In this document: positions 1 to 18,140 of the stretch, piece by piece
How the letters are laid out: each line of letters begins with the position of its first letter
Position numbering within the stretch: the stretch's first letter is position 1
NCBI RefSeq assembly: GCF_019393635.1
Contig: NC_057863.1
Span: 645,892,660-645,956,659 of the forward strand
Direction of reading: 5' to 3'
DNA: 64,000 nt
From: Dromiciops gliroides
Taxonomy: Eukaryota; Chordata; Mammalia; Microbiotheria; Microbiotheriidae
Notes under the pieces: generated by a model
What the model was told of the DNA's origin: nothing
The model's database searches: none
What the model saw: only the letters and a program-made list of their open reading frames with translations
Position numbers and translations under genes: made by a program

Positions 1-190
1 GCGACGGAGCGGGGATACTGGGCAGGTAGCACAGGTTCTGGAGTCAGGGTGCCGAGTTCAAATCCCACCTTGGACACTATGTGTGTGAGACTTCAGGCAA
101 GTACTCTACCTCCCTGGGTCTGTTTGCTCATCTGTACAGTGAGGAGGGGTGAGAGCTAGCTGGCCTCTGAGGTCCCTTCTAGCTCCAGGA
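1..190 (+). repeat. Old MIR/CORE-like SINE with L3/CR1-like tail
   Basis: A tRNA-like GAGTTCAAATCCC B box is followed by a diverged CORE and CTCATCTGTACAGTGAGG. The tail TGGCCTCTGAGGTCCCTTCT is typical of ancient mammalian SINEs. It begins at or before the window edge. Confidence 0.65.
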
Positions 191-1195
191 TCCTAAGAGA
201 GGGGGAAGCTGTGGACAGACCATTCATTTACAGTCCTATTCAGGGCCTCTTCCAGTGCGGCCCCTTTCTGGGCCCCGGGGTGTTCATTTGTCCCATACAG
301 AAACCCAATGAGAGCTGACTTCCCAACCCATGGCTCATTCTGGGAGCCCCAGTGACTAAAGAAGGATGACTGGGCCGGGACTTTCTCAATCAATGGCTAC
401 CAATCACACAATCGTCATAGGGGTGGGCGGGAGTTGTGCAAGAGATTCTCTGGCGCCACAAAGAGGCCTTTCAGGCCCCAGATCCTGGGCGGCTGCCGCC
501 CCCTTCTGGCTACACGGAGACCCTCACAGGCTGCAAGCCCATCCGCCAAGCGCTGCACTCCTCCTGCCCAGGGACCCTTCCCACCACACTTGAGGCACCC
601 ACCCTCACAAGCTATTTAACTTCCGTCTTGTTTGAGGAAGGGGCGACATGGCCACCGTCAGGGCACTTGTGCTCCCTCTCTGTAAAACGGGGGCTGCATC
701 TTGGCTCTGACCCCCCTCCAACTTCAGCATGGGAGTCATAACCTTCCAGACGCTCGCCCCAAACATCTGCCTCTGGTCCGTCTCCAGCTCCTAGTTATCC
801 CTCTGTGCACACACATCCTTCCTCGTGGACTGGGGCCCTGGAGACCTCCCCCCTATATTTGTACGTTCAGCTCCTCCCGGCCCCGGCCCACACCTGCCCA
901 CCGCTCCCAGGCTCTAAGGCCCCCTAGGCAGCAATTCTGGGAGGTTTGCATGTCTGGGGTGAAGGACTCTGTAGTCTGTAGCCAAGCTAGGTTCCCCCAG
1001 CATCCTTCACTTCTCCCATGGCCAGAGGCCTTCCTGCATCTCTCACAGTTTGCCTTGTCCTTCATCTGAGAAGCAAACAACTCCCACTCTGGCTTCCTGT
1101 GGCAAAAAGGCCAACTGGCCTTCTCAGGGCTGTTTCCCTCTGTGAGAGAAGGGAGTGGGGCCAGGTGGTCCCTGGGGTCCCTCTAAGAAGCACGA
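191..1195. other. Unique intergenic sequence
   Basis: Moderately GC-rich sequence. I see no exon with splice signals, no repeat family and no RNA gene. The short ORFs overlap in several frames and look random. Confidence 0.5.
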
Positions 1196-1199
1196 ATGC

Positions 1200-1325
1200 T
1201 GGGTGAATGCTGGCCTTGGTGTCAGGCTCTACCTTACTAGCTCTGGGACCTGGAGCTCTGTTATCTCAACAGCATTTAGGGGAATTTGACTAATGACCTC
1301 TGAAGTCCCTTCCAGATCTCAACCT
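1200..1325 (+). repeat. Degraded MIR-like SINE
   Basis: Remnants of the CORE (TAGCTCTGGGACCTGGAG) and the tail (ATGACCTCTGAAGTCCCTTC) are present. Strongly diverged. Confidence 0.5.
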
Positions 1326-1329
1326 CTTC

Positions 1330-2060
1330 CCTGGAAGGAGCCTTTCAACATTTGGGCCTCTCCAATGTTTAAATCTACCCCCATCCACACTGCCTTCAGC
1401 TACTCTCGTCTGCCAGGTCCGGCCCTCACCAACTCACCCCCCTTCTCCTGAAGCCCACCTGGCTTGAGCCCTGCCCATTCCTCCCAGTGACAGAACAAGG
1501 ACTAGACATTCCTAGATCCATCCCCAACTTGTCTGAATTGTGGACACACCCCTGCCCCTGAGAGGGGAAGGGGACTCCTGGTCCAGCTTTTCCCCTATCC
1601 TAGTAGCATCTTTGCCTCTTGTCTCAGATGTCACCATTTCATCCCCTTCCTGCTGCCAGGGTGCCCTTTACCAACCCCTATCTACATCCAACTAGTCCCT
1701 CAGGTTTCAGCTCATGCTGGGCAGCTGTCCCTGCTGACCCCTCACTGGACACAATTCCATACTGGAGCAATTCTGCCATCAAACCCTGCACTGCATTTCT
1801 GTGGTTTCCCTAAGGTGCCTCACACAGGGGTCTGAGCAGTAAGGGTTCAATAAACACCCGACACAAGCCCCTTGCTGTCCAGTATAACGTAGGCACTTGA
1901 TGTTTGAGCTGAAAGCAGAATTCCTGAGCCTTGGGCTGACACTATTACCTACCTCACAGTCTAGAGCAGAACTCTGGAGAACCAATGGAATTGAGAAAAA
2001 ACGGAGTTGATGCCATTAAAAAGCCATCTGGAGTTAACTGAAGGCCTCTGAAGTGGTCCT
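1330..2060. other. Unique intergenic sequence downstream of CALM3
   Basis: No gene, tRNA or clear repeat recognised. Confidence 0.5.
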
Positions 2061-2062
2061 GG

Positions 2063-2290
2063 GTAGCCAGGTGGTGCAGTGGATAGAGCACTGGGTCTGG
2101 AGTCAGGCAGACCGGAGTTCAAATGTGACCTCAGACACTCACTAGCTGTGTGACCCTGGGCAAGTCACTTCACCCTGCTGGCCTGTTTCTTCCTGTCAAA
2201 TGAGCTGGAGAAGGAAATGGCTGAATCTGTGCCAAGACGAGCCCAGATGGGGTCACAGTAAGTCTGACACGACTGCACACTCTCACTGGG
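2063..2290 (+). mobile_element. Long CORE-SINE with RTE/BovB-like tail (MAR1-like)
   Basis: The head GTGGTGCAGTGGATAGAGCA and full CORE are followed by TGAGCTGGAGAAGGAAATGG. The tail includes GGGGTCACAGTAAGTCTGAC, which resembles the 3' tail shared by BovB/RTE LINEs and their SINEs. Confidence 0.75.
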
Positions 2291-2579
2291 GGAGACAGAA
2301 GAACCAAGATACGGCCTGACCTCGAGACCCTTTTGATTTTGGTGGGCAGCCAGGCTGACTTCTAGGAAACGGAGTCAGAGGGAACCCAGAAAAGGAAGAC
2401 TTCTAGGAGAGCCAAGGCCTTGGCATGATGTGGCCAACTAGGCAGGGGACATGGTGGGGGAGGGAATCATGCAGTGGCATTGTTACCCTGGGTCTCACCT
2501 CCCCGGCTCACAGGGAAAGCCCTCTGTGAATCACAAAACATTCTCTATCTGTGAATTACTGCAAAAGGGGAAGAGAGCC

Positions 2580-4183
2580 AGCCCAGGTAGTCACTGTATT
2601 TTATTGGAAAACATTGATCTATATTTTTCTTCACAGCTTGAACTGAACACAATATTGCCCGGTTTAAAAAACAGAACAAAACAAAATCAAACCACTCCCC
2701 AAATAGCCACAGCCTCATCCTGACTTGCTTGCCCACCATGGCCCTTGGCTGGGTTTCTACCTCTCCTTCCCCTGGGAGGGAGGCACCAGGGGCTGGGCAG
2801 GAGAGAAATCTCTCGGGTCGGGCGGCCTGCCTCCTTGCCAGGCTCGAGAAGGGTCAATTTGATCCACCTGGGCATTGGGGGTTGGGGGGCATGAGGAGAG
2901 AAAGGGAAAGAACCTAAGGAGGAAAAGGCCAGTCTGCCCATGGCTCCTTCCTCGTGCCAAATGTTAAGTGAAGAAAGAACTGGTTGCTGATAAGAAGAGA
3001 GTTTGCTGATCATGCTATCGGGCAGAGGGAGGGGGCAAGCGGAGGGAGGCTGACTAGCAGAGACAGAGGCCAGACCTACAGCGGCAGCGGTCACTACGAA
3101 GACGAGGAGGGGCAGAGAGGGGAGCGCGGACGGCCCGGCCTGGACGGCTCAGGGGCTCCTACATTGCTCTTCTTGTAGCTATGATCAATAACGGTAGTTG
3201 GGTCACCCCCCCACCCCCCCCCCCCAAGCTATATATGGATTTGCCTGAAAAAGAAAAACAAAACCAAAGACTCGAGCACATTGCCAAGCGACCACTGACA
3301 CATTCACTCAAAGTGGGGGGCTGGAGCAGAGGAAGCCGGCTGGGGGGCTGGGGAGGGGTGCGCGGGGATTAGCACCAGATATTTACAGAACAGCTGGAGA
3401 GATTGCTTTAGGAGTACGGACATTTACAATTTATACACGGTGCCAAGGGGGCAGGGACTCCTCTCCCCTCCTCTCCCACAGGCCAGAACTTGGTAGAGCC
3501 AATCGCTGATGATTTGGGAATAAAAGCCAATGGGTTTGTAATGTTCACGTCAACCTCCTTTTCTTCACCTGTCCTACCCCCAACCAGTGCCTACACTTCC
3601 CTTCTCCTCACTTTCCAAGGCCACGCTGGGTGGCGCCACACTGTCTTCATGCCCACCCCCCACCCCAACACCTCCTGTTGGAACTCCTGCAGACCTTTCA
3701 CCATGGCCCCCCGAAGGTTTCGCACACAGAACCACAGTGTCAGACGCATGCAAACATCTAAAGGGTTTGGCTTTCCTGGCCCAGGTAGGGACACTCTCCC
3801 CACTCCTGTGTAGCTCCCGGCATGGGACCAGCACTGGCCACCGAAAACAAGGTCAGAAATCCAAGGGAGAGGAGGGAAGCTATGGAGAGCCACGAGGGCA
3901 GATCCCCTGTTTGGTGGGGGGCTGGGAAGGGGCCGTCTGAGGGGTCAGTGGAGGTGCTGGGAGGTCCCGGGGGGAGGGGGGGGAGAGGGAAGAAGGGAGG
4001 GAGGAGATCAAAGAGCAGTCATGCAGCTTGGGACAAATCTCGTGTTGCTTTATGTCGGATTCTCAGTCGTCAGTCAGGGTTGGCTTAGAACCAGGTTATG
4101 CGAGTAAGAGTGTCGGAGAGAGAGAGCGCGAGAGAGGAGAGAGAGATCAAAGGAGAATGGGCATCACCAGCTGCCCGGGGCCT
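2580..4183 (-). other. CALM3: CALM3 3' UTR (predicted extent)
   Basis: The region after the stop codon has no splice signal that I would trust. It runs to a canonical AATAAA on the minus strand at 2605-2600, which would give a 3' UTR of about 1.6 kb, close to the length known for CALM3. It contains a long C tract on the plus strand (3206-3225, G tract in the mRNA) and a GA/CT-rich stretch near 4100-4150. The cleavage point near 2580 is inferred. Confidence 0.65.
2600..2605 (-). terminator. CALM3: Polyadenylation signal AATAAA for CALM3
   Basis: A canonical hexamer on the gene strand (TTTATT on plus), about 1.58 kb after the calmodulin stop codon. No closer AATAAA was noticed in the UTR. Confidence 0.6.
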
Positions 4184-11672
<7,489 letters not shown>

Positions 11673-11900
11673 GGCGGGGCACGGGCGCTCTGGGCACCGG
11701 AGGAGGAAGAAGAGAAGAGGAAAGAGGAAGAGGAGGAGGGAGGAGCGGGGGTCGCGCGGCGCTGGGAACGAGGCTCCGAGCGCAGCAGGGGGCACAGCTC
11801 CTGCCGGATCCGCCGCCGCCGCTGCGCGCTCGCGCCACCACAGACTGCAGCGCGCGCCGCCGACAGCTTCTCCGCCTGCGCCTGCGCCTGCGCCCCGCCC
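11673..11900 (-). promoter_or_regulatory. CALM3: CALM3 5' UTR and core promoter in CpG-rich DNA
   Basis: The roughly 230 bp before the start codon are very GC- and CpG-rich, with a GGC-triplet run (plus 11810-11822) and a pyrimidine-rich sense segment just before ATG. GC boxes occur at 11893-11900 and 11913-11922. Three tandem GCGCAGGC-type units (11874-11893) resemble NRF1 sites. I see no TATA box at a useful distance. This is a CpG-island housekeeping promoter, and the exact start site cannot be read. Confidence 0.7.
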
Positions 11901-12130
11901 GTCTGTCCCCGGCCCCGCCCCCACCAGCTTCCCCTCCCTTCCAGTTTCAGCGCCGCACTGCGGTGCAGGATCCCTCCGCCCGCCCCATTCCAGCCCTTGT
12001 CAGCCTGGGCCCGAGCCGGATCTACACTTGGGGTGGTGCGCGCCCGCGCCCCCGCCCCCGTCCGCGGCCCAGGGACTATTTTCTCTGTTCTCTTTTAGCC
12101 GTAGCGGGCGCGGCGGAGGGGCACTAATAA
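11690..12130. promoter_or_regulatory. CpG island over CALM3 promoter
   Basis: CpG dinucleotides are dense across this interval, whereas they are sparse almost everywhere else in the window. It covers exon 1 and the upstream GC boxes. Confidence 0.8.
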
Positions 12131-12785
12131 TTCGTGAGTGACACGTTTCTTTCTCCCCACCCCAACCGTGTGAACTAAGCCGTCATTGGTCCGCAATGGC
12201 AGCGGAAATGAGAGGGGCTCTCCAATTGGTCCGACGTTCCCTGCAATGCGTCAAACCGGGACGTGCCACCGCATGGGGCCGGAAAGGGGGACATAGAGAA
12301 AAAAGGAATACGTCGGAAGAAGAGAACTCTTATCCCAGGAGCGAAAAGATGACAGAGGATTTTAAACTATTGAATTAACGAGGAACTGTTTCATCTAATG
12401 AAGCCCCCTACAGGGAGAGTGGGACGGTGCTGCAGGAAACGACCCCGATATTGCCCTCTTCCCACTACTTATATGGTCTGACCCGGAGAATGCCGTCATC
12501 ACGCAGCTCCATCCTGGACTCGGGCTGGGGGGCGGGGCCACAGGATTACGTGCACAGAGAAGACCACGCCCCAGGGAGGAGAAAGGGGAGGGGGAGACAG
12601 ATGATTTTCTCTTCCTTCTATCCTCTGTGACAACCCTGAGGCAGGGTAGGCCTGAAGGCTGCCTACTCCTCTGTCCTGTACCCCAGCCCAAGGATGGACG
12701 TTCTTAGGACCCTGGGGGTGTGAGATCGAGACGTGTCCATCACAACAGGCTCCCAAAGCACTTAACCAAGCCCTAACATCCTCCA
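12130..12785. other. Upstream flank of CALM3
   Basis: Residual CpGs and CCAAT and CRE-like motifs are present near 12180-12260 and 12490. No exon could be supported. Confidence 0.5.
12181..12245. promoter_or_regulatory. Paired CCAAT boxes upstream of CALM3
   Basis: ATTGG occurs at 12185-12189 and 12225-12229, and CCAAT at 12222-12226. The second site is a CCAATTGG palindrome readable on both strands. They lie about 510-560 bp upstream of the CALM3 ATG. They could be NF-Y sites for CALM3 or for a divergent plus-strand transcript. Confidence 0.45.
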
Positions 12786-12786
12786 G

Positions 12787-12975
12787 CAATGTCAGAGCTG
12801 GGAGGGCCCCAGAACAGGGAATGTCAGAGCTGTGGGGTGAATCTAGAACAAGGAATATGGAGGGGCAGGTGGAATGTCAGAGCTGGGAAGGCTCTTAGAA
12901 CATGGGATGTCAGAGCTGGGAGGGCCTTTAGAACAGGGAATGTCAGAGCTGGGAGGGCCCTTAAAACATAGCATG
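12787..12975. repeat. Minisatellite, about 33-bp units
   Basis: Five to six imperfect units start with AATGTCAGAGCTGGGAGGGC and end with TTAGAACAGGG-like sequence (starts near 12788, 12820, 12873, 12907, 12939). A shorter diverged unit lies at 12854. Confidence 0.85.
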
Positions 12976-13337
12976 ATGAACTGATGATCATAACATGATG
13001 AAAGAAAAAGAGGGTGGGCCTCCTGTGTAAAGAGGGGCCCACACATGTTGAAGCTTCTCGTATGGATCGAAAGGAGGCAGACTAGACATCTTTGGCCTCC
13101 TCTCTCCCCACCCTTTTCCAATTCCTGCCAAGAGGGAAAGCAGGAAGTTGGGGCTGGAGTCCACTCTGCAATCCAGAGAGAAGGGAGGGTATAGGGCTAG
13201 AAGTCTGTCTGTTCTCTTATATATTATTAGCCTAGAGGATATGATTGGGCTCAAGCTAACTTCTCATTACTTTGTCATTTGCTTGAGCAAAAGTGGCAGA
13301 TGGGAACAGTCAGGAAAGATAGGCACACTGATGAATT

Positions 13338-13485
13338 TTTTTGGGGGGGGTGGGGCAATGGAGGTTAAGTGATTTGCCCAGGGTCACATAGCTAGTAAGT
13401 ATAAAGTGTCTGAGGCTGGATTTGAACTCAGGAACTCCTGAATTCAGGGCCAGTGCCTTATGCACTGTGCTACCTAGCTGCCCCT
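13338..13485 (-). mobile_element. WSINE1-like SINE
   Basis: Inverted copy flanked by the exact TSD CACTGATGAATT at 13326-13337 and 13486-13497. Confidence 0.92.
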
Positions 13486-13499
13486 CACTGATGAATTCT

Positions 13500-13956
13500 T
13501 GGTGGAGCTTGGTTTAGTACAAGCATTCAGGAGAGCAATTTTGAATTATGAGAATAAAGTGACTAAAATTTTTCTACCCTTTGACCCTGAGATTCCACTG
13601 CTAGGCTTAGAAATAAGGAAGTCATTGATAAAAAAGAAAAGTCCCATATGCAACAACAGTATTTTAATTTATTTTTTGATGTCATAAAGAAGTGAAAAGA
13701 AAGTAGATGATTTTTAGTTGGGGAAGGGCTAAATGAATTGTGGTTCATTAATGTATTAGAATATTACTATATTGTTGTAAGAAAGGATAGATCTGAGGAA
13801 TAAAGAGGACTGTGGAAAGATTTACACAATTTGATGCAGAGAGAAGTAAGCAGAGCCAAGGGAACAATATACACAATGGCTTGAACAATATAAAGGGGAA
13901 AAAAAAACCAACCTCCACAAAATAGTCAAAAGTGTATGTTGCAAAATCACAAAGAA
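13500..13956 (+). mobile_element. L1 fragment, 3' region
   Basis: The segment CCTTTGACCCTGAGATTCCA and the following text match the end of L1 ORF2, and the later part (GATGCAGAGAGAAGTAAGCA) matches the L1 3' region seen elsewhere in this window. The reading frame is destroyed. Confidence 0.75.
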
Positions 13957-14112
13957 AAGGGGGCAGCTAGTTGGTGCAGTGGATAGAGCACCAGCCCTGG
14001 ATTCAGGAGAACCTGAGTTCAAATCCGACCTCAGACACTTGACACTAGCTTTGTGACCAGGGGCAAGTCACTTAACCCTCATTGCCCCCACCAAAATAAA
14101 TAAATAAATAAA
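13957..14112 (+). mobile_element. WSINE1-like SINE
   Basis: Head GGGGCAGCTAGTTGGTGCAG, CORE, and tail CACCAAAATAAATAAATAAA. It lies directly after the left copy of a 21-bp direct repeat. Confidence 0.9.
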
Positions 14113-14119
14113 ATATATG

Positions 14120-14178
<59 letters not shown>
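14113..14178. repeat. (CA)n/(TA)n microsatellite
   Basis: Long CA run followed by AT run, adjoining the solo LTR. Confidence 0.95.
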
Positions 14179-14547
14179 TGTTAAGGCTAAAATTCTAGCT
14201 AGTCTGTCTAAAATATCTAATGAGTGGTCGCCAATAAATTATAAGCTTTAGCAAGAGTTAGACTTTTAGGCATTTATTAAGGAGAATAAGAATTTGATAA
14301 AGAGAGAGAAAAAGGCCTAGATTCCTATCTTAAAGGGAGAGCGCATTTCTAGCTCCCTTCTCCGCCAGAGTCCTCAGGAAAGAGCACGAGTCAGAGCACC
14401 CAGCTCTTCCTTCTTCCCCCCACTAGCCAACTTCACTTCCTGACGCCAAAGAAAAGACTCCTGGTCTTGCCCTCAAAGACCTTCGCTTCATGGGCGGAAC
14501 TCTTCTACAGTAAGTCTCCAGCAGGTGGCATCATTCCGATCGTTACA
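14179..14547 (-). mobile_element. Solo ERV LTR (family A), 369 bp
   Basis: An inverted long terminal repeat with TGT...ACA ends, flanked by a 4-bp ATAT duplication (14175-14178, 14548-14551). AATAAA lies on the LTR strand. It is about 90% identical by eye to the LTR at 63428-63797. The 4-bp duplication suggests a class I (gamma-like) ERV. No viral coding sequence adjoins it. Confidence 0.88.
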
Positions 14548-14816
14548 ATATATGTATATATCACAAAGGAAAGAGAAGACACTTCAATTGCACTCCCTTG
14601 CAAAGGTGAGAAGTCCATCAGTGTGGCATATTGCATATATTTCCCAATGCATTGGTCATTTTTGCTGATTCTTTTCCTTTTCTTCTTCTTTAAAAATATT
14701 ATTCGTTAAGTTATATGGTATGGGAGGAGAAGCGGGAGGGAGAGGGATACTGGGAGAAATTTTGATGTTTCTAAAAAGCCCTTCAAGATATAAATAAAAT
14801 TATTTTTTAAAAAAGA
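14548..14816 (+). mobile_element. L1 3' end
   Basis: L1 3' UTR-like text (GGGAGGGAGAGGGATACTGG) ending in ATAAATAAAATT and an A-rich tail. Confidence 0.65.
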
Positions 14817-14910
14817 ATGTTGCAAAATTACAAAGAACAAGCTTGGTTCCTGAGAAGAGATATGAGAAGTTGCCGGTGCTCTATCCACTGTGCCATCTAG
14901 CTGCCCGCTC
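14817..14910 (+). mobile_element. Resumed older L1 fragment plus SINE scrap
   Basis: 14817-14837 repeats 13936-13956 with one mismatch, and then the older L1 resumes to about 14870. A minus-strand SINE head fragment lies at 14872-14908. Confidence 0.6.
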
Positions 14911-15155
14911 ATTTTCTTTTCCCTAAGGAAGCCCCAGTTTTGGACTCACATGTGGTCTGGACCAGGTTCAGTCCTGGGGGAACTTGGTTTTGAAGGAAAG
15001 GGGATTTAGGTTTCTTTTTCTCATACTTGTTGGCTTGTTACATCCTCACTCAGGTTTTGATCTAGGGTCCTCCCAAGAGGAGAGAGTAGAAAGGTACTCG
15101 GTGTGCAATATAGCTCAGGCATGGGACAGATATTTATTTTCTATAAACAAATGGT

Positions 15156-15325
15156 GGGGCAGCTAAGTGGCGAAGTGGATAAAGCACTGGCCCTGGATTC
15201 AGGAGTACCTCAGTTCAAATCTGGCCTCAGACACTTGACATTTACTAGCTGTGTGACCCTGGGCAAGTCACTTAACCCTCATTGCCCCACCAAAACAAAA
15301 AAACAAAAAAGAGAATAAAAATAAA
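15156..15325 (+). mobile_element. WSINE1-like SINE
   Basis: TSD AAACAAATGGT on both sides (about 15145-15155 and after the A-rich tail). Confidence 0.92.
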
Positions 15326-15344
15326 ACAAATGGTAAAGGACAAA

Positions 15345-15690
15345 AGACTCACAAGGGTACTTTGATAGAAAGACTTAAAACAGAATTTTATAACTTGTTA
15401 ACTACTGTGATCCTCTATCAGGAGGCTGATACCTCAACCTCATCAGACCAATGCAATCTGCAGACCTTCAGATTAGCATTACACACTTCACCTTGACTTT
15501 TCACTGTCTAAACAACTCCTGTTTTGTGCCTACTGTCAATCTAGGCCTCTTTGCAAAATAGTGTTGGTGGTCATGTACTCTGATGAAGGAATCATACTTC
15601 TCAGGCAGTTCTCTCTCCCTATGTCTCTTGTGTGGTTTTCCAGGTCTTCCTCTAGCACTTAGCTGGTGTGATTCTTGTCCAGCCAGCCAT
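15345..15690. repeat. Unidentified repeat, also at 49085-49330
   Basis: Both places share CACTGTCTAAACAACTCCTG-like text followed at the same spacing by GTTGGTGGTC-like text. The family is not recognised. Confidence 0.4.
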
Positions 15691-15696
15691 TGTCTC

Positions 15697-15765
15697 AGGG
15701 CCAGCTAGGTTTCACAGTGTATGCTGGAGTCAGGAAGGTCTGAGTTCAAAACTAGCCTTAGGACT
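15697..15765 (+). mobile_element. SINE fragment (head half)
   Basis: The head and B-box region are present (GCTAGGTTTCACAGTG, GAGTTCAAAAC) and the CORE is missing. Confidence 0.6.
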
Positions 15766-15977
15766 TGTATGAACTGATGATGAGTGAGATGAGCAGAACC
15801 GGGAGAACATTTTACACAGTATCAACAACATTGTGTATTGATCAACTGTGATAGATTTGATTCTTCTCAGCAATACAATGGTCCAAGATAGTTCCAAAGG
15901 ACTCATGATGGAAAATGCTCTCCAAATCCAGAAAAAAAGAGCTATGGAATATAGATGCAGATCGAACCATACTATTT
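15766..15977 (+). mobile_element. L1 3' fragment
   Basis: GATGAGCAGAACCGGGAGAA through AGATCGAACCATACTATTT matches the L1 3' regions at 48540-48780 and 58150-58410. Confidence 0.8.
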
Positions 15978-16144
15978 ATTTATTTTTTAAAAATTTAAAT
16001 TTTTTTTAGTGAGGCAATTGGGGTTAAGTGACTTGCCCAGGGTCACACAGCTAGTAAGTATTAAGTGTCTGAGGCCAGATTTGAACTCAGGTCCTCCTGA
16101 CTCCAGGGCTGGTGCTCTATCCACTGCGACACCTAGCTGCCCCT
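15978..16144 (-). mobile_element. WSINE1-like SINE
   Basis: Exact 14-bp TSD GAACCATACTATTT at 15964-15977 and 16145-16158. Inserted in the L1 fragment. Confidence 0.93.
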
Positions 16145-16158
16145 GAACCATACTATTT

Positions 16159-16312
16159 CGAGACACTGGGCTTCAGATCCTACTTTTGACACTTATCCAT
16201 GTGTTTCTGGGCAAATACTTCCCTTCCCCCTCAGAGCCTCGGTTCTTTCTTTCAGAAGGTAGAGGACTAGATGACCTTGAAGATTCCTTCTAGCTTAGAA
16301 TCTATTATCCCT
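16159..16312 (+). repeat. MIR-like relic
   Basis: A diverged CORE (TGTTTCTGGGCAAATACTTC) and the tail GGACTAGATGACCTTGAAGA are present. Confidence 0.55.
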
Positions 16313-16419
16313 AAGATGTTTTCTAGCTTTCTCATGGAAATTTGAGGAATTTTTGTGGGGGAAGTGGGTTGGCTTCAAGTACTTTTTCAGCCCCCATCCC
16401 CAATGCATCTTATCTATTA

Positions 16420-17036
16420 TATATCAGTTACCTCTCTCCTCTCTTTCTCTCTCCTCCTCTCCTTCTCTCTCTCTCTTTTTTTTCTTTTTCTTTTTTTAGT
16501 GAGGCAATTGGGGTTAAGTGACTTGCCCAGGGTCACACAGCTAGTAAGTGTTAAGTGTCTGAGGCCAGATTTGAACCCAGGTACTCCTGACTCCAGGGCT
16601 GGTGCTCTATCCACTGCGACACCTAGCTGCCCCTCCTTCTCTCTCTCTTTCTCCTTCTCCTCCTTTCTTTCTTCTCTCTCTCCTGCTTCTCCTTCTCTCT
16701 CTTCCCCCTCTTAACCCTTCCACCCCCCTCATTCTCTCTCTCTCTCTCTCTTCCCCTTCCTCTTTCCTTTCCTCTCTGTCTCTCTCTCCCTCTCCCCTCC
16801 CTCTCCTCCCTCTCTCTTTCCTTCTCCCCTCTCTCTCCTCCTTCTTTCTCTCCATCCACCCTCCCTCCTTCCCTCTTTCCTCCTCCCTCCTCTCCTTGCT
16901 CTCTCCTCCTCCTTTTCCTTCTCTTTCTCTCAATCTCAATTTCTCTTTCTTTTCCCCCCTTTCTTTCTCTCCCTCCTTCCCTCCCTCCTTTTCTGTCCCT
17001 CTCTCTGTCTCTCTTCCCCCTACCTTTCTCCATTTC
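16420..17036. repeat. Polypyrimidine/CT-rich tract
   Basis: About 600 bp of CT microsatellite-like DNA, interrupted by a SINE. The reverse-strand Arg/Glu-rich ORFs here are artefacts. Confidence 0.9.
16484..16635 (-). mobile_element. WSINE1-like SINE in CT tract
   Basis: Complete inverted copy. The flanks are CT repeat, so the TSD cannot be resolved. Confidence 0.9.
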
Positions 17037-17459
17037 CCAGCAATCAAGTCTCTTAATTCAATGCCAAATGTGAAGAAACAACTGACCTTAGGACGCAATT
17101 ATCAAGAATAATTAGTGTTAAAAGGAAGGTATAGTGACCTTATTTCTAGGGATTTGGGGGTGGGGGATCCTAGAGTGTCTATCTATCCTCTTCTCTTACC
17201 CCTGATTTTTAGGACACTTGCCCCAGGTGCAAAAAAAAAAAAAAAAGTCCAGCCCTATATAGAAAGGTTCAGTTTTAAAAATATGCACCTTCAGAGCTCA
17301 GCAGCTAAATGACATCGGGCAACTCCAGTCATGTTAATCCCCCGAGGGCGGCACATGCCACAGATTCTTTTGTCCCTCAGGCTCCTTCTGTGTGAAAAAG
17401 AGAGGGATGTGCCAAAGAAAAGACAAACCTGACTGAGGAGGTGTTATGAGTATGAAGAG

Positions 17460-17462
<3 letters not shown>

Positions 17463-17490
<28 letters not shown>

Positions 17491-17491
17491 A
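17463..17491. repeat. (GT)n microsatellite
   Basis: Uninterrupted TG dinucleotide run. Confidence 0.97.
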
Positions 17492-17767
17492 TGAATGTGC
17501 ACAACTAACACCTGGAAGCATCTGGAAGGGTCTCTAATAGAAGAGTGCCTGAGCTGAGCCTTGAAGAGGGAGAGCACTCCAGGCACATGGACTTTGGGGT
17601 CAGTGGGCAGAGAGGAAGCCTGAGCAAAAGTCTGGTGGCTGGAGATGGAATGTCCTCAATGGTGAACTTCAAGCAGGTCAGGTTGAGACTATTAGACTGT
17701 GTGAAGTGAGTCGTATGTAAGCCTAGCACAAGGTGAAGGACTTTAAACACCAGACAGAGGAGTCTGG

Positions 17768-17945
17768 AAGATGAACCTAGAGTCAGGCGCAGGGAACATG
17801 CCAGGAGGGTCTGCATTGAGTGCTGCTTCTGACATTTGCTGGTTGCATGACCCGGGCCAAGTCACTTTGCTTCTCTGGATTCTAGGCAGCTCTCGGAGAA
17901 TACAGGTCTATGCAGGGAAAGTGGAGGCAGTTTTCTCACCTGTGA
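17768..17945 (+). repeat. MIR/CORE-like SINE relic
   Basis: Diverged CORE text TGCATGACCCGGGCCAAGTC with a preceding MIR-like head. Confidence 0.55.
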
Positions 17946-17954
17946 GTTCCCTAG

Positions 17955-18140
17955 ACCAGGGCTTCTTAAGCTTTTTCTACTCATGACTCCTTTTCACCCG
18001 AGATATTTTTACGTGACCCCCAGGTATATAGGTATATAAAATAGGTATACACAACCTTTTACTATTGCCAAATTTCTTGTGACCCCCACATTCAGCTGTG
18101 TGACCTCATGTGGGGTCATGACCCTCAGTTTAAGAAGCTT
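17955..18140. mobile_element. Nonautonomous hAT-like DNA transposon
   Basis: The termini GCTTCTTAAGCTTTTT and AGTTTAAGAAGC form an imperfect inverted repeat about 185 bp apart. Interior TGACCCCCAGGTATATAGG and TGTGGGGTCATGACCC are typical of ancient mammalian hAT MITEs. No 8-bp TSD was found. Confidence 0.5.

Noticed and set aside
12787-12975. CRISPR-like array (regular roughly 33-bp repeats)
   Set aside because: Units are contiguous and imperfect without unique spacers, and the genome is vertebrate. It is a minisatellite.
16602-17111. Ser/Leu/Pro-rich and Arg/Glu-rich ORFs on both strands
   Set aside because: Translation of a CT/GA simple repeat.
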